NCBI GenBank assembly: GCA_009837395.1
Contig: VXTP01000043.1
Location: forward strand, 62,001-126,000
Length of the DNA stretch: 64,000 nucleotides
Source of the DNA: Gemmatimonadota bacterium
GTDB taxonomy: Bacteria > JAAXHH01
Direction of reading: 5' to 3'
Shown here piece after piece: positions 48,916 to 58,520 of the stretch; within the stretch, counting starts at the first letter, position 1; each line of letters begins with the position of its first letter. Made by a program: the position numbers and the translations under genes. Below the pieces are notes generated by a model that was given only the letters and a program-made list of their open reading frames with translations, was not told the DNA's origin and ran no database searches.

Positions 48916-50601
48916 ATGCGCTATGCGCGAATGCTGTTCTCCCTGATCGCCGGCCTGGCGATGCTGGCCGTCGTCGCCGCATCTTCCGGTCAGCCCGGTC
49001 AACTCGGCCAGCCCAGCCAGCAGCCGCGCACGAATTCGGTGGGCAAAGTCATGCCTCCCGACGCCGCCCCCCTGTCGCACCAGGTCTTACGCGTGATGAA
49101 CATGGAGCCGCGCAGTCTCGATTCCGGCATCCATCCCTACGACGACGAGGGGCTGGTTATGAGGCCCTTCGAGATGTTGATGTGGCGCGACGAGTTCATG
49201 CAGCCCGTTCCGGGGGCGGCCGAGCGCTACGAGCGTTCCAATGAAGGCCTGACCTGGACCTTCTACCTGCGTCCCGGCGCCCGGTGGAGCGATGGGCGTC
49301 CGGTCACCGCCCACGATTTCGTGTACACGTTCCGGCGGAACGTCGATCCCGCGTCGGCGAACATCTACGCGAATTTCTACTACGACTTCAAGAACGCCCG
49401 GGCGATCAACCAGGGGCGGATCGAGGACGTGTCGCAACTGGGCGTCCGCGCGCTGGACGACCTGACCCTGGTCATCGAGACCGAGCAGCCGACTCCATAC
49501 CTTCCGTACATCATTTCCTTCCCGGATACCTTTCCGGCGCCTCGATGGGCGATTGAAAAGCACGGTCGTAAGTGGACCGAGCAGGGCAATATCGTCACCA
49601 ACAGCGGCTTCAAGATGGCCGAGTGGGTTTCCGGCAGCCACATCAGGTTTATACCGGATCCCATGTACAACGGTCCCCACAAGCCGTTTCTGGAGCAGGT
49701 CGTGCAGCTGTTCCGGGAGCCCGCGGCGGCTAACATCCTGCCCTATGAAAACGACGAAGTGGACATGGAAGCGGTCGACCTCGCGGAGCTTCACCGCATC
49801 CAGAGCCACCCCCGGCTCGGCAAGGAGATCGTCCGCTCGCCGAGTTATCAGAGCTGGTATTTCATTTTCCGAACCCGGGAGCCGCCCTTCGACGACGTCC
49901 GCGTCCGGGAAGCCTTTACCCGGGTCATCGACCGCGAGTCGATCTGCCGCGTGATTCTCCAGGGTGCCGGTATTCCGGCCTACTCGATGATCCCGCCGGG
50001 ATTCGACGCCTACGCGGGACCCGAATACGAGTCGATACAGGGTTTCGATCCGGAACGGGCCAGGACGCTTATGGCGGAGGCCGGCTATCCGAGGGGACGG
50101 GGCTTCCCGACTATCGAAACGTGGCTGAGGGCGCCCAATCCCATTACACGCCGCATTGCCGAGGCGATTCAGGGCATGTTGCGGAACCATATCGGTGTGG
50201 ACATTACCTTCCGCAGCGCCGATATGGGTTCCTACATGAGCGCCCTGTTCGACTGGCAGATCCCCCTCGGATTCATCGCCTGGGGGGCGGACTACCTGGA
50301 CCCGAGGAACATGCTGGACATGACCTGGCATTCCAGGCCGAGGGGAGCGCAGCGCCAGGACTGGGCCCATCCCACCTTCGACGATCTCGTAGACCGGGCA
50401 GTCGGAGAGTCCGACCCCGCACGGCGCACGGAGATATACAGGGAAGCCGAGCGTATCCTGGTGTCCGACTACGGTGGGGCATTCGTCTATCATCCCATCG
50501 GCTACGGCCTGCGCAAGCCCTGGTTGAAAGGGTACTCCAGACGTCCAGACGGGACGGTGGGAAGCCTGATGTGGACCGAAGTCTACATTGGTGATCGTTG
50601 A
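48916..50601 (+). CDS. ABC-type oligopeptide/dipeptide substrate-binding protein (OppA-like)
   Basis: Signal peptide then SBP family 5 motifs LTWTFYLRPGARWSDGRPVTAHDFVYTFRR; ORF track start 48808 lies inside the tRNA, so ATG 48916 is used. Confidence 0.88.
   Translation: MRYARMLFSLIAGLAMLAVVAASSGQPGQLGQPSQQPRTNSVGKVMPPDAAPLSHQVLRVMNMEPRSLDSGIHPYDDEGLVMRPFEMLMWRDEFMQPVPGAAERYERSNEGLTWTFYLRPGARWSDGRPVTAHDFVYTFRRNVDPASANIYANFYYDFKNARAINQGRIEDVSQLGVRALDDLTLVIETEQPTPYLPYIISFPDTFPAPRWAIEKHGRKWTEQGNIVTNSGFKMAEWVSGSHIRFIPDPMYNGPHKPFLEQVVQLFREPAAANILPYENDEVDMEAVDLAELHRIQSHPRLGKEIVRSPSYQSWYFIFRTREPPFDDVRVREAFTRVIDRESICRVILQGAGIPAYSMIPPGFDAYAGPEYESIQGFDPERARTLMAEAGYPRGRGFPTIETWLRAPNPITRRIAEAIQGMLRNHIGVDITFRSADMGSYMSALFDWQIPLGFIAWGADYLDPRNMLDMTWHSRPRGAQRQDWAHPTFDDLVDRAVGESDPARRTEIYREAERILVSDYGGAFVYHPIGYGLRKPWLKGYSRRPDGTVGSLMWTEVYIGDR
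48988..49023. repeat. 9-nt tandem repeat x4 just after SBP signal peptide
   Basis: ggtcagccc ggtcaactc ggccagccc agccagcag; encodes GQPGQLGQPSQQ. Confidence 0.8.
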
Positions 50602-50622
50602 AGACGGACAGGGAGGCGCGGC

Positions 50623-51942
50623 ATGAATGGTGATCAGTCTGCCGTTCCCGCGGAACAGCGCATCAATATGAGTTGCGGGCAGACGCCCCTCTCGCCCGCC
50701 TGTCTCGCGGCCATCGGGAAGCAGCTCGTGGAACCGGTCTACTATACCCATTACCCGGCGATCGAAAAAGAGACCTGTATCATGCTCAAGCGGCTGCTGA
50801 ACACCGGAAACGGCCCCATGCTCATACCAGGGTCCGCCGTGTACGGCCTGGAAGCGGCCATGCTCGGTACCGTGGAGTCCGGCGACCGCGTGCTTACGGT
50901 CCAGACCGGTGTCTTCGGCCGGCTGCTGACGGAGCTGGCCAAGTTCGCGGGCGGGGATACGACCGAGATCGATCTCGAGGAAGGGCAGTCGGTCGACCCG
51001 GATACGATTCGTCGACACCTGCTCGGCGACCCGGACATCAGACAGGTCGCGCTGGTCCACTGCGAGACCACGACCGGCACGCTGAATCCGATCGAGGCCA
51101 TCGGGCGCATGCTCAAGGACGAGTTTCCCCATGTGATCTACATGGTGGACTGCGTGTCTTCTTTCGGAGGGGTCGAGGTGCGCGTCGACGACTGGGGCAT
51201 TGACCTGCTCGTCACCACGACCCAGAAGTGCCTGAACGCGCCCCAGGGGCTGGCGATCGTGGTGGCCAGCGAGAAGGCCTGGGACAAGATTGAAAACCTG
51301 CGGAGCGTACCGCGCGCCATGTGCCTCGATCTCCACTCCTGGCGCCGATACGGCATGGAGGGAGGCGCCGCGATGGGGTACGATACGCTCGAAAAGGGAG
51401 CCGTGCCGCGTGCACGTAAACCCCACCCACGGGACTGGCCCGTCCACGGCCCCCATGCGTCTTACACCCTGGTCGTAGGGCTGCACGCCTCGCTGAAGGC
51501 CATCATGGAAGAGGGACCGGAACAGGTCTACCGCCGTCAGCACGTAGCTTCCAGGGCGGTACACGCGGCGTTGCGGGCCCTGGGTCTCGGCATCGTGGCC
51601 GCGACGGAGGCGTCGGCCGCGCCTGTGGCGACGCGCATCGCGTTGCCGGACCACCTCGACGCGACCGAACTGAGCAGGATCCTCTTCGAAGAACACGGCA
51701 TCGCACTCAGCAGCCTTGCCCGGATCGGCACCATGGGGTTCATGGCCGTACCGGAGCATGTGCTGCGTACGATTTCGGCCCTGGAGCAGGCCCTGGACGA
51801 TATGGGATGGGCGGTGGAGGAAGGTGCGGGAGTTGCGGCCGCGCAAGCGGTCTTCGAGCGCTCGGAGGTTTTCAGCGGCCGGAACCAAACAGCCAGTCCC
51901 AGAATCCCTGGTCCTGATCCTCGGTCGACCCTTTCCTCGTGA
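50623..51942 (+). CDS. Class V aminotransferase (alanine-glyoxylate/serine-pyruvate aminotransferase-like)
   Basis: Small-subunit AGT-like fold: GSAVYGLEAAMLGTVESGDRVLTVQTGVFG; PLP lysine region VTTTQKCLNAPQGLAIVV. Confidence 0.85.
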   Translation: MNGDQSAVPAEQRINMSCGQTPLSPACLAAIGKQLVEPVYYTHYPAIEKETCIMLKRLLNTGNGPMLIPGSAVYGLEAAMLGTVESGDRVLTVQTGVFGRLLTELAKFAGGDTTEIDLEEGQSVDPDTIRRHLLGDPDIRQVALVHCETTTGTLNPIEAIGRMLKDEFPHVIYMVDCVSSFGGVEVRVDDWGIDLLVTTTQKCLNAPQGLAIVVASEKAWDKIENLRSVPRAMCLDLHSWRRYGMEGGAAMGYDTLEKGAVPRARKPHPRDWPVHGPHASYTLVVGLHASLKAIMEEGPEQVYRRQHVASRAVHAALRALGLGIVAATEASAAPVATRIALPDHLDATELSRILFEEHGIALSSLARIGTMGFMAVPEHVLRTISALEQALDDMGWAVEEGAGVAAAQAVFERSEVFSGRNQTASPRIPGPDPRSTLSS

Positions 51943-53626
51943 CCTCCTCGGTGACATAAAGCGTCGTCGACAGGTTGAGATGCTTGTCGACACGAATCGC
52001 GTAACCACCCCGCTCGTTCCGCTCGAGGGCCTCGGTGCGTAGATAGGGTTTCCACAACTCGTTGTGCTGACTGTGCCACAGGAACACGCCGGCCACGTCC
52101 TCGACCACGATGCGTTCGGCCTCCTCGTATAGCGCGATACGCCTTACCGGGTCGCCGATCAGGTGATTGGCCTCCGCCATGACGGATTCGAAGCGCTGGT
52201 TGAACCAGGCATGGCGGCCCGTGGAGAGCCAGATGCCGAGCAGGTTGCTGGGATCCATGTAGTCGTACCCGTAGGGGATCATGGCGAAGGCGATGTCTCC
52301 CTGGTACATGGTTTCCATGAACAGTTTGGCCTCGGTGTTCTGCACGCCGATATCCAGGTTCAGATTGCGCTTCAGCATGGCCTGTACCGCCTGGGGCGCC
52401 TGTCCCCCCTGTAGATTGGTCCCCCTCATCCACATTACGGTTCGGGGAAACCCTCTGCCGTCCGGATAGCCGGCTTCCGCGAGCAGCCGGCGCGCCATGG
52501 CCGGATCGTAACGCTGCACAGGCGCGAGTTCCCGGGGATTGGCCGCGGGAAACCCGTCGGGCAACATGGACACCGCGGGAACGGCGACGCCCTGGAGGGC
52601 GGACTCGACCAGCGCTTCGGTATCGATTGCGTGGCTGAACGCCTGCCGCACCCTGAGATCGTCGAAAGGCGCCTTAAAGGTGTCCATCATCAGGTATGTG
52701 GTCCCGAAGGCCGAATAAGTGACCAGCTGGTCCCTGAGCCGGGCATCGTGCTTAACGCGATTGATTTCCGCCTGGTTCGTCAGGGAGGCCAGGTCCACCG
52801 CGCCCGCCTCGTAAGACGACAACATCGGCGGAGGTACCGCGGCGTTGAAGAGCTTCGAGACCACTCTTTCGAGATACGGTTTGTGGGGGCCCCGGTAGTG
52901 GGGATTCGGCGCGAGCACGATCCGGTCCAGCTTCGACCATTCCACCAGCCTGAAGGGGCCGCTGCCCAGCAGCGTTTCCGGTCTCGTCGACCAACCCGGA
53001 CCGTACTTCTCGAACAAGTGGGTGGGTGTTACCCAACTGAAAGTCAGGATCAGGGGCAGGTAGGGCGTGGGATCATCGGTTGAAAAGGCGATGGTGTGAT
53101 CGTCCAGCGCCGTGACGCCCAGGGAGTCGAGGGGCATGCGGGCGGCGACGACCTCGCTCCAGTTCCTGATCGACCGGTAGAACCATTCGAAATCGAATCC
53201 CGTAGCCGGGTCCGCCCACCGTTTGAAGGTGTCCTCGAAGTCGTGGGCCGTAAGTGGATGGCCGTCGGCGAAGATCAAGTCGGGTTGGAGGTGAAACGTC
53301 CAGGTGAGCCCGTCCCCGGACACCTCCCAACGGGTCGCGGCGGCCGGCAGCAGGTTGTAGTTCCGGTCCATGCGCACCAGCGGTTCGTTGACCAGGGCGT
53401 AATCATGGCCGATCACCTGGTAGTGGGAGACGGCCAGGTCCAGGTAGCGGTCCTCGGCCTTGAAACTGGTAAAGACCTGGTACTCGGGCGGGGCCGCGTC
53501 GGGCGGCAGCGGAATGCCGATGGAATTGGTGTGGGTCGCGGGCGGGTCCGCGTCCGGCCAGGCCAATGCGGCCGAGCCGGCGATCAATAACGCGGGGAGG
53601 AGCGCAAAGGCGAACCGGATACTCAT
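51872..53626 (-). CDS. ABC-type oligopeptide substrate-binding protein (OppA-like), paralogue
   Basis: Signal peptide MSIRFAFALLPALLIAGSAALA; LTWTFHLQPDLIFADGHPLTAHDFEDTFKRWADP; shares TNSxGxxxPPDAAP with the 48916 protein. Confidence 0.88.
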   Translation of the reverse strand: MSIRFAFALLPALLIAGSAALAWPDADPPATHTNSIGIPLPPDAAPPEYQVFTSFKAEDRYLDLAVSHYQVIGHDYALVNEPLVRMDRNYNLLPAAATRWEVSGDGLTWTFHLQPDLIFADGHPLTAHDFEDTFKRWADPATGFDFEWFYRSIRNWSEVVAARMPLDSLGVTALDDHTIAFSTDDPTPYLPLILTFSWVTPTHLFEKYGPGWSTRPETLLGSGPFRLVEWSKLDRIVLAPNPHYRGPHKPYLERVVSKLFNAAVPPPMLSSYEAGAVDLASLTNQAEINRVKHDARLRDQLVTYSAFGTTYLMMDTFKAPFDDLRVRQAFSHAIDTEALVESALQGVAVPAVSMLPDGFPAANPRELAPVQRYDPAMARRLLAEAGYPDGRGFPRTVMWMRGTNLQGGQAPQAVQAMLKRNLNLDIGVQNTEAKLFMETMYQGDIAFAMIPYGYDYMDPSNLLGIWLSTGRHAWFNQRFESVMAEANHLIGDPVRRIALYEEAERIVVEDVAGVFLWHSQHNELWKPYLRTEALERNERGGYAIRVDKHLNLSTTLYVTEEVTRKGSTEDQDQGFWDWLFGSGR

Positions 53627-54018
53627 GAAATCTCCCCTTCTTCCCTCGCGGGTGATTCCGGTCCATCCAGGTACAGGATCACTTTGTCCGCTTCGATCTC
53701 CACCCGGTAGGTCCTGACCCGCAAAGCGGGATCGTAAAGCGCCTGGCCGGTAGCGAGGTCGAATTCCCACTGGTGCCAGGCGCACTTCAGGACCTGCTTC
53801 TCGTGATGTTCGACCGAATATACCTCATCCGCCGTGACATGGGGCCTCAGGCGGCCGCGGCAGAGCGGCCCGCCCTTGTGGGGGCAACGGTTCCGCAGGG
53901 CGTAGTACCGGCCGCCGACGTTGAACACGCCGATGCCGCCGCGCCCGCCCGCGGGGACGATGAGGCGTTCACCCGGCGGAAGGTCTTCGACGGCGGATAC
54001 CACGTATCGGCGGCTCAT
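53623..54018 (-). CDS. Rieske [2Fe-2S] domain protein (ferredoxin-like)
   Basis: CPHKGGPLCRGRL...VLKCAWHQWEFDLATGQAL (CxH...CxxH). Confidence 0.88.
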   Translation of the reverse strand: MSRRYVVSAVEDLPPGERLIVPAGGRGGIGVFNVGGRYYALRNRCPHKGGPLCRGRLRPHVTADEVYSVEHHEKQVLKCAWHQWEFDLATGQALYDPALRVRTYRVEIEADKVILYLDGPESPAREEGEIS

Positions 54019-55124
54019 TCGCAGGGGTTCCCATGTTCGTCCAGGCCATACAGCTCCCGCGCCGTCTCCACGAAAACCCGCCGCTTCAGCCTGGCCTCCG
54101 CGCCGGGCAGTACCGAATCCGGCGATTCCCAGTCCCAGTGGGGATAATCGCTCGCGTAGACCAGGATCTCGTCCGCGTGCAGCCAGTCGAGGAAGGTCCT
54201 GAGGTCCTTTCGGGTCGGGGGTTGTTCCATGGGCTGGCACCCGAACCGGATGTGGTCACGGATATACTCGCTCGGAGGCCTCTTGACCCAGGGCGTGTAG
54301 TCGCGGACCGCCTTCCAGTCGGCGTCCATGTGCCACATCAGGCCCGGTACCCAGAAGGTATCGTGTTCGATGAAGAGGAACTTCAGCCCGGGGAATTTCT
54401 CGAAGGTCCCTTCGCAGATCAGGCTCGAGACGTGCGCCATGGCGATCTGGGGCCGGGCCATGCGCATTTCCAGGTAGTAAGAGGGATATCCGGCCGCCGT
54501 GGGGGCATTGGCAAAGCCGGCGCCCTCCGCGCCGAAGTGCACGCACATGGGCAGCCGGCACTCCTGCGCGGCTTCGTAGATCGGGTCGTAGAACCGGTTG
54601 CCGAAGGGCATTCGCCCCCCGGCGGGCATGATGACCTGGAGTACTTCGGGACGACTGCCGATCCGCCGGATCTCCGCGGCCGCCTGCTTCGGATCGGACG
54701 GTGCGATGGCCACCGACGCTCGGAATCGATCGTCCGCCTTGATCCAGGTCTCCAGGGTCCAGTCGTTGAAGGCCCGGCACATTGCGGCGCCGAAGTCTGC
54801 GTCCGGGTGCACCGCCGCTCCGTATACGGTCGATCCCGTAAGAAGAGCGACGTCGACGCCGTATTCATCGAGATGGTGCCCGCGGGCCAGTTCAATGTTG
54901 CTGCTGGGATGGGTTTCGGTGTGTTCCCAGAGTTCGGCGCGGCAGCCGCCCTTCGGGAGATTGGTGTACCCCAAACCGGGCATCATGGATCCGAAGTCCT
55001 TCACGTATTCCACGTAGTGATCGGGGAGAAAGGGGTAAAGATCCTCGATCTTCTCAACCCCGTGATGCAGGTCGCAGTCGATGAGACCGATGGGAGACGG
55101 AGTTTTCGATTCGGTTTCAGTCAT
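54015..55124 (-). CDS. Amidohydrolase family 2 (ACMSD-like metal-dependent hydrolase/decarboxylase)
   Basis: LIDCDLHHGVEKIEDLYPFLPDHYVEYV; MCVHFGAEGAG; LFIEHDTFWVPGLMWHMD; VYASDYPHWDWESP. Confidence 0.87.
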   Translation of the reverse strand: MTETESKTPSPIGLIDCDLHHGVEKIEDLYPFLPDHYVEYVKDFGSMMPGLGYTNLPKGGCRAELWEHTETHPSSNIELARGHHLDEYGVDVALLTGSTVYGAAVHPDADFGAAMCRAFNDWTLETWIKADDRFRASVAIAPSDPKQAAAEIRRIGSRPEVLQVIMPAGGRMPFGNRFYDPIYEAAQECRLPMCVHFGAEGAGFANAPTAAGYPSYYLEMRMARPQIAMAHVSSLICEGTFEKFPGLKFLFIEHDTFWVPGLMWHMDADWKAVRDYTPWVKRPPSEYIRDHIRFGCQPMEQPPTRKDLRTFLDWLHADEILVYASDYPHWDWESPDSVLPGAEARLKRRVFVETARELYGLDEHGNPCE

Positions 55125-55156
55125 GTTCTGAAGGCAACTCGCCGGGAACCCGTAAG

Positions 55157-55195
55157 AAATCGAACCCGGCGGAAATTGAACCCGGTGGAAATCCT
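55157..55195. repeat. 16-nt tandem repeat x2.4 in amidohydrolase leader
   Basis: gaaatcgaacccggcg / gaaattgaacccggtg / gaaatcc. Confidence 0.7.
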
Positions 55196-55213
55196 TATAA
55201 TGTGTTACTGCCA

Positions 55214-55241
55214 TAAATACGCCGTTCCTGGGTCCTGTCAA
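55214..55241 (-). promoter_or_regulatory. Putative promoter for amidohydrolase-Rieske-SBP operon (TTGACA-N16-TATTTA)
   Basis: Minus strand -35 TTGACA (55241-55236) and -10 TATTTA (55219-55214). Confidence 0.45.
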
Positions 55242-55406
55242 GTCGATCATTCGATCCGCAGGCCGACGTACAGAAGATTGTGCTTTATATCTATCGATGA
55301 GACGCTACATTGCCTGCCATATCGTTTAGTACCTGCGACACATGAGACCGCGGCGCAGCCGGGGCGATCAGGACCTCCAACCGCGTCCGATATCGGAGAG
55401 GGTCAC

Positions 55407-56387
55407 ATGGAATACCGGCAACTCGGCCGCTACGGCGTGCGCGTGTCCCCCATCTGTCTCGGTACGGCGTTCCGGGGCTTCTGGGCCGGACGGACGGACG
55501 AGAAAACCTGCATACGCACGATCGAAACGGCGGTGGATCTCGGGATCAATTTCATCGACTGCGCGAACTTCTACTTCGGCGGCCGGTGCGAGGAAGTGCT
55601 GGGCAAGGCCCTGGCCGCCATGAAGGACAAGCGGGACAACCTGGTGATCACCAGCAAGGTCTGGAGCGAGATCGGACCGGGACCGAACGACAAGGGCACC
55701 TCCCGCTATCATATCATGCGGGAGATCGACCGATCGCTGAAGCGCCTGGGGCTGGATCATATCGATCTCTACCTCCTGCACCACTTCGATCCCGATACGC
55801 CCCTGAACGAGACCCTGGACGCCATGAACGACGTGGTGAGGCAGGGCAAGGCCCGGTATGTCGGCATGTGCAACTACACGGCCGCCCAGGTCGTCGAAGC
55901 GATGTGGGTGGCCGACAGGCACAGCTTCGCGACGCCGGTATGCCTGCAGAACCAGTACAACCTGATCCATCGATCCGGCGTGGAGACCGAACTGCTCGAC
56001 CTGTGCCGCCGGCATGGACTGGGGATGATGACGTACAGCCCCATCGCCGTCGGCCTGCTGACGGGCCGGTGCAGACGGGACGAGGATCCCCCCGCGGGCT
56101 CAGTCTGGTCGAAGGATATCGATCGGTTCAGGAAGGTCATGACGCCGGCGGTCGATCATCTCGTCGCCACCTTGATCGACGTGGCCGCGGAACTCGGCAG
56201 AACCCCCGCGCAGGTCGCCTTCGCATGGATCCTGGACCATCCCGAGGTGACGGCCGCCATGACGGGACCGGACCTGCCGGAGCATGTGGAAGAGGTTTGC
56301 GGTGGAACGGGTTGGCATCTGCCCCCCGAGATGCGATGCAGACTGGACGAGGCTTCCGCCCCGGACCGGCTCGGACAGGTCGAGTAA
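55407..56387 (+). CDS. Aldo/keto reductase
   Basis: MEYRQLGRYGVRVSPICLGTAFRGFW; INFIDCANFYFGGRCEEVLGKAL; LGLDHIDLYLLHHFDPDTPLNETLDAM. ORF-track upstream extension from 54033 is antisense to the amidohydrolase. Confidence 0.93.
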   Translation: MEYRQLGRYGVRVSPICLGTAFRGFWAGRTDEKTCIRTIETAVDLGINFIDCANFYFGGRCEEVLGKALAAMKDKRDNLVITSKVWSEIGPGPNDKGTSRYHIMREIDRSLKRLGLDHIDLYLLHHFDPDTPLNETLDAMNDVVRQGKARYVGMCNYTAAQVVEAMWVADRHSFATPVCLQNQYNLIHRSGVETELLDLCRRHGLGMMTYSPIAVGLLTGRCRRDEDPPAGSVWSKDIDRFRKVMTPAVDHLVATLIDVAAELGRTPAQVAFAWILDHPEVTAAMTGPDLPEHVEEVCGGTGWHLPPEMRCRLDEASAPDRLGQVE

Positions 56388-56438
56388 CGCGATCACCTGG
56401 GAACGAATCCCCTCCCCGTACATGGGAAGTCGTAATCC

Positions 56439-57770
56439 TTACCCTTTGCCGGTTCCCGCATCCGTTTCCGCAGCGTCGGGCATGCCGGCCATGCGATCGA
56501 TCCTGAGCCGCTGGACGCGGGTCGGCTCCACGCGCAGCGCCGTCATCAGGTGGGTACCGGCACGGACCTGTTCCCCCTGCCTGGGGATGTGGCCCAGCAG
56601 TTCGGTCATGACCCCGCCCGTGGTATCCGAAGTCAGTTCATCGGGCAGTTCCAGGCCGCAGGCGCGGACGACCTGGTCGACCGGGCAACTGGCATCGACC
56701 TCGAACCGGTGAGGTCCCGTCCGCACGATGAGCGGCGCCTCGCTGTCGAATTCATCCTGAATCGGGCCTACCAGTTCTTCCAGTACGTTCTCGAGCGTGA
56801 TCATCCCGGAAACCGTTCCGAACTCGTCCACCAGCACGGCCAGTACGGAATTGCGCCGCTGGAACTCCAGGAGCAGTGCGTCGAGGCGGATGGTCTCGGG
56901 CAGGAACAGCGGCTCGCGGGCGATACTTTCCAGGGAAGCGAACTGGTCTTCGTCGTAAAGGCCCTTCATGAGGTCCTTGACGTGAATGATCCCGATGATC
57001 TGGTCCAGGTCCTCGTCACAGAGCGGGAAGCGCGTGTGTCCGGACTCGGCTACGACGCGCAGTTTCTCTTCGGTTGGATCGTTCTGGTTCACGAACACGA
57101 TCTGGTTGCGGGGAAGCATGTAGCGCCGGGCCACCTTTTCCTCGAGGTCGAGCACGTTTTCCATGATCCGCCGTTCCCGCCGGGAGACGTGCCCCCCGGC
57201 CACCATGCTGACCAGGGCGATGCGCAGTTCCGATTCGGTGAATGATTCGCCGTGCGCGTCTATTACGCGGATACCCAGGCACCTGAGCATGAGATTCGCG
57301 CTTACGTTCAGCAGCCAGATGAAGGGTCGAAACACCCGGTAGAACACGACGAGGGGAATGCCGATGACCAGCGCCACCTGCCGGTACTTCTGCAGGGCGA
57401 CGAACTTGGGCACGAGCTCGCCGGCGGTGATGAGCAGGAAGGTCATCACGACGAGGGCGAGTGGGATCGCGATGAGATGGGCGGTCGAAGCGGAAAAACC
57501 CAGGGACAGCACGAGCGGTTCGAGCAGCGCGGCCATTGTCCGTTCGCTGAACCATCCCAGGCCCAGGCTTCCCAGCGTTACCCCCAGCTGGCAGGAGGAA
57601 AGATAGGTATCCAGATTCTGCAGGATATTCCGAACGGTCTGCGCGGTTCTGCTTCCATCCTGGACCATGACCTCGATTTCGGCCATCCGGATCTTGACCA
57701 GGGCGAATTCCGCGGCTACGAAGAAGCCGTTGAACGCGACCAGCAGCAGTACGATAATCAGGTCGTTCAT
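56439..57770 (-). CDS. HlyC/CorC (CNNM-DUF21 + CBS + transporter-associated domain) protein
   Basis: DUF21 N-terminus NGFFVAAEFALVKIRMAEIE; CBS HTRFPLCDEDLDQIIGIIHVKDLM; VDEFGTVSGMITLENVLEELVGPIQDEFD. Confidence 0.93.
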   Translation of the reverse strand: MNDLIIVLLLVAFNGFFVAAEFALVKIRMAEIEVMVQDGSRTAQTVRNILQNLDTYLSSCQLGVTLGSLGLGWFSERTMAALLEPLVLSLGFSASTAHLIAIPLALVVMTFLLITAGELVPKFVALQKYRQVALVIGIPLVVFYRVFRPFIWLLNVSANLMLRCLGIRVIDAHGESFTESELRIALVSMVAGGHVSRRERRIMENVLDLEEKVARRYMLPRNQIVFVNQNDPTEEKLRVVAESGHTRFPLCDEDLDQIIGIIHVKDLMKGLYDEDQFASLESIAREPLFLPETIRLDALLLEFQRRNSVLAVLVDEFGTVSGMITLENVLEELVGPIQDEFDSEAPLIVRTGPHRFEVDASCPVDQVVRACGLELPDELTSDTTGGVMTELLGHIPRQGEQVRAGTHLMTALRVEPTRVQRLRIDRMAGMPDAAETDAGTGKG

Positions 57771-57829
57771 GGTACCGGGAATCTACGGAGAGAAACCGTC
57801 TTTGTAGGAAGTGGGGAGCGTATGAACCC

Positions 57830-58297
57830 TTAGCGAACAGGACGGCCGAATCTATCGGCGAGGGCTTCGCGCCGATAGTTGAAAATGGCGTTGAGCTGGT
57901 TCTTCACGATCGCCGCATGTACCATACGGCCCAGCACACCAAATGGCAAGGCATAATGGACCAGGTCTTCCATTTCCACTCCGCCCTCCACGGAACGCAG
58001 CCGGTGTTCGTGGTGCCAGAACCTGTAAGGACCCGATCGCTGTTCATCGATAAAGTAGCTAAGTGGCTCTGCCTGGGTGATTTCCGTGACCCAGTTAAAG
58101 TAGAACATCGAGTAGAGTCCTAGCCGATACGTGATGATGAGACCAGGGTACATGCGGTCCGGAAGATCGGAAGTCACGGTCAGCCGGACAGCCGGCGTGG
58201 TCAGGTCGCGCAGGTGCTCGGGCCGGCACAGGAAATCCCAGGCGGCATCCAGGGATACGGGCAGGATCTGCGTGCGATGCAACCGGTAGACGTGCAT
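57830..58297 (-). CDS. SRPBCC (START/Bet v1-like) family protein
   Basis: HRTQILPVSLDAAWDFLCRPEHLRDLTTPAV...YFIDEQRSGPYRFWHHEHRLRSVEGGVEMEDLVHYALPFG. Confidence 0.88.
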   Translation of the reverse strand: MHVYRLHRTQILPVSLDAAWDFLCRPEHLRDLTTPAVRLTVTSDLPDRMYPGLIITYRLGLYSMFYFNWVTEITQAEPLSYFIDEQRSGPYRFWHHEHRLRSVEGGVEMEDLVHYALPFGVLGRMVHAAIVKNQLNAIFNYRREALADRFGRPVR

Positions 58298-58352
58298 GGG
58301 TATCCGGCGCTCCAGTCCAGGTTTCCCTTCCCGTCAAGGCGGTCAAGGCGCG

Positions 58353-58424
58353 GCGGGTGCGTGGCGTCGACGGGTGGCGGGTGCGTGGCGCTGACGGGTG
58401 GCGGGCGCGTGGCGCCGACGGGTG
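58353..58424. repeat. 24-nt tandem repeat x3 in divergent intergenic region
   Basis: gcgggtgcgtggcgtcgacgggtg / gcgggtgcgtggcgctgacgggtg / gcgggcgcgtggcgccgacgggtg. Confidence 0.9.
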
Positions 58425-58520
58425 GTCGGCACGAAACACAACCGCCCTTCCTGGATACTACGGGAATCGTCGAAGCGAGTCAAACCACATTAGCCGGCGG
58501 GGAGTCCGACCAGCCACGCC

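Noticed and set aside
49087-52008. 973-aa minus-strand ORF
   Set aside because: Antisense to the OppA-like and aminotransferase genes; no recognisable motifs.
54033-55406. N-terminal 458-aa extension of the aldo/keto reductase ORF
   Set aside because: The extension is antisense to the amidohydrolase; the family start MEYRQLGRYGVRVSPICLGT begins at 55407.
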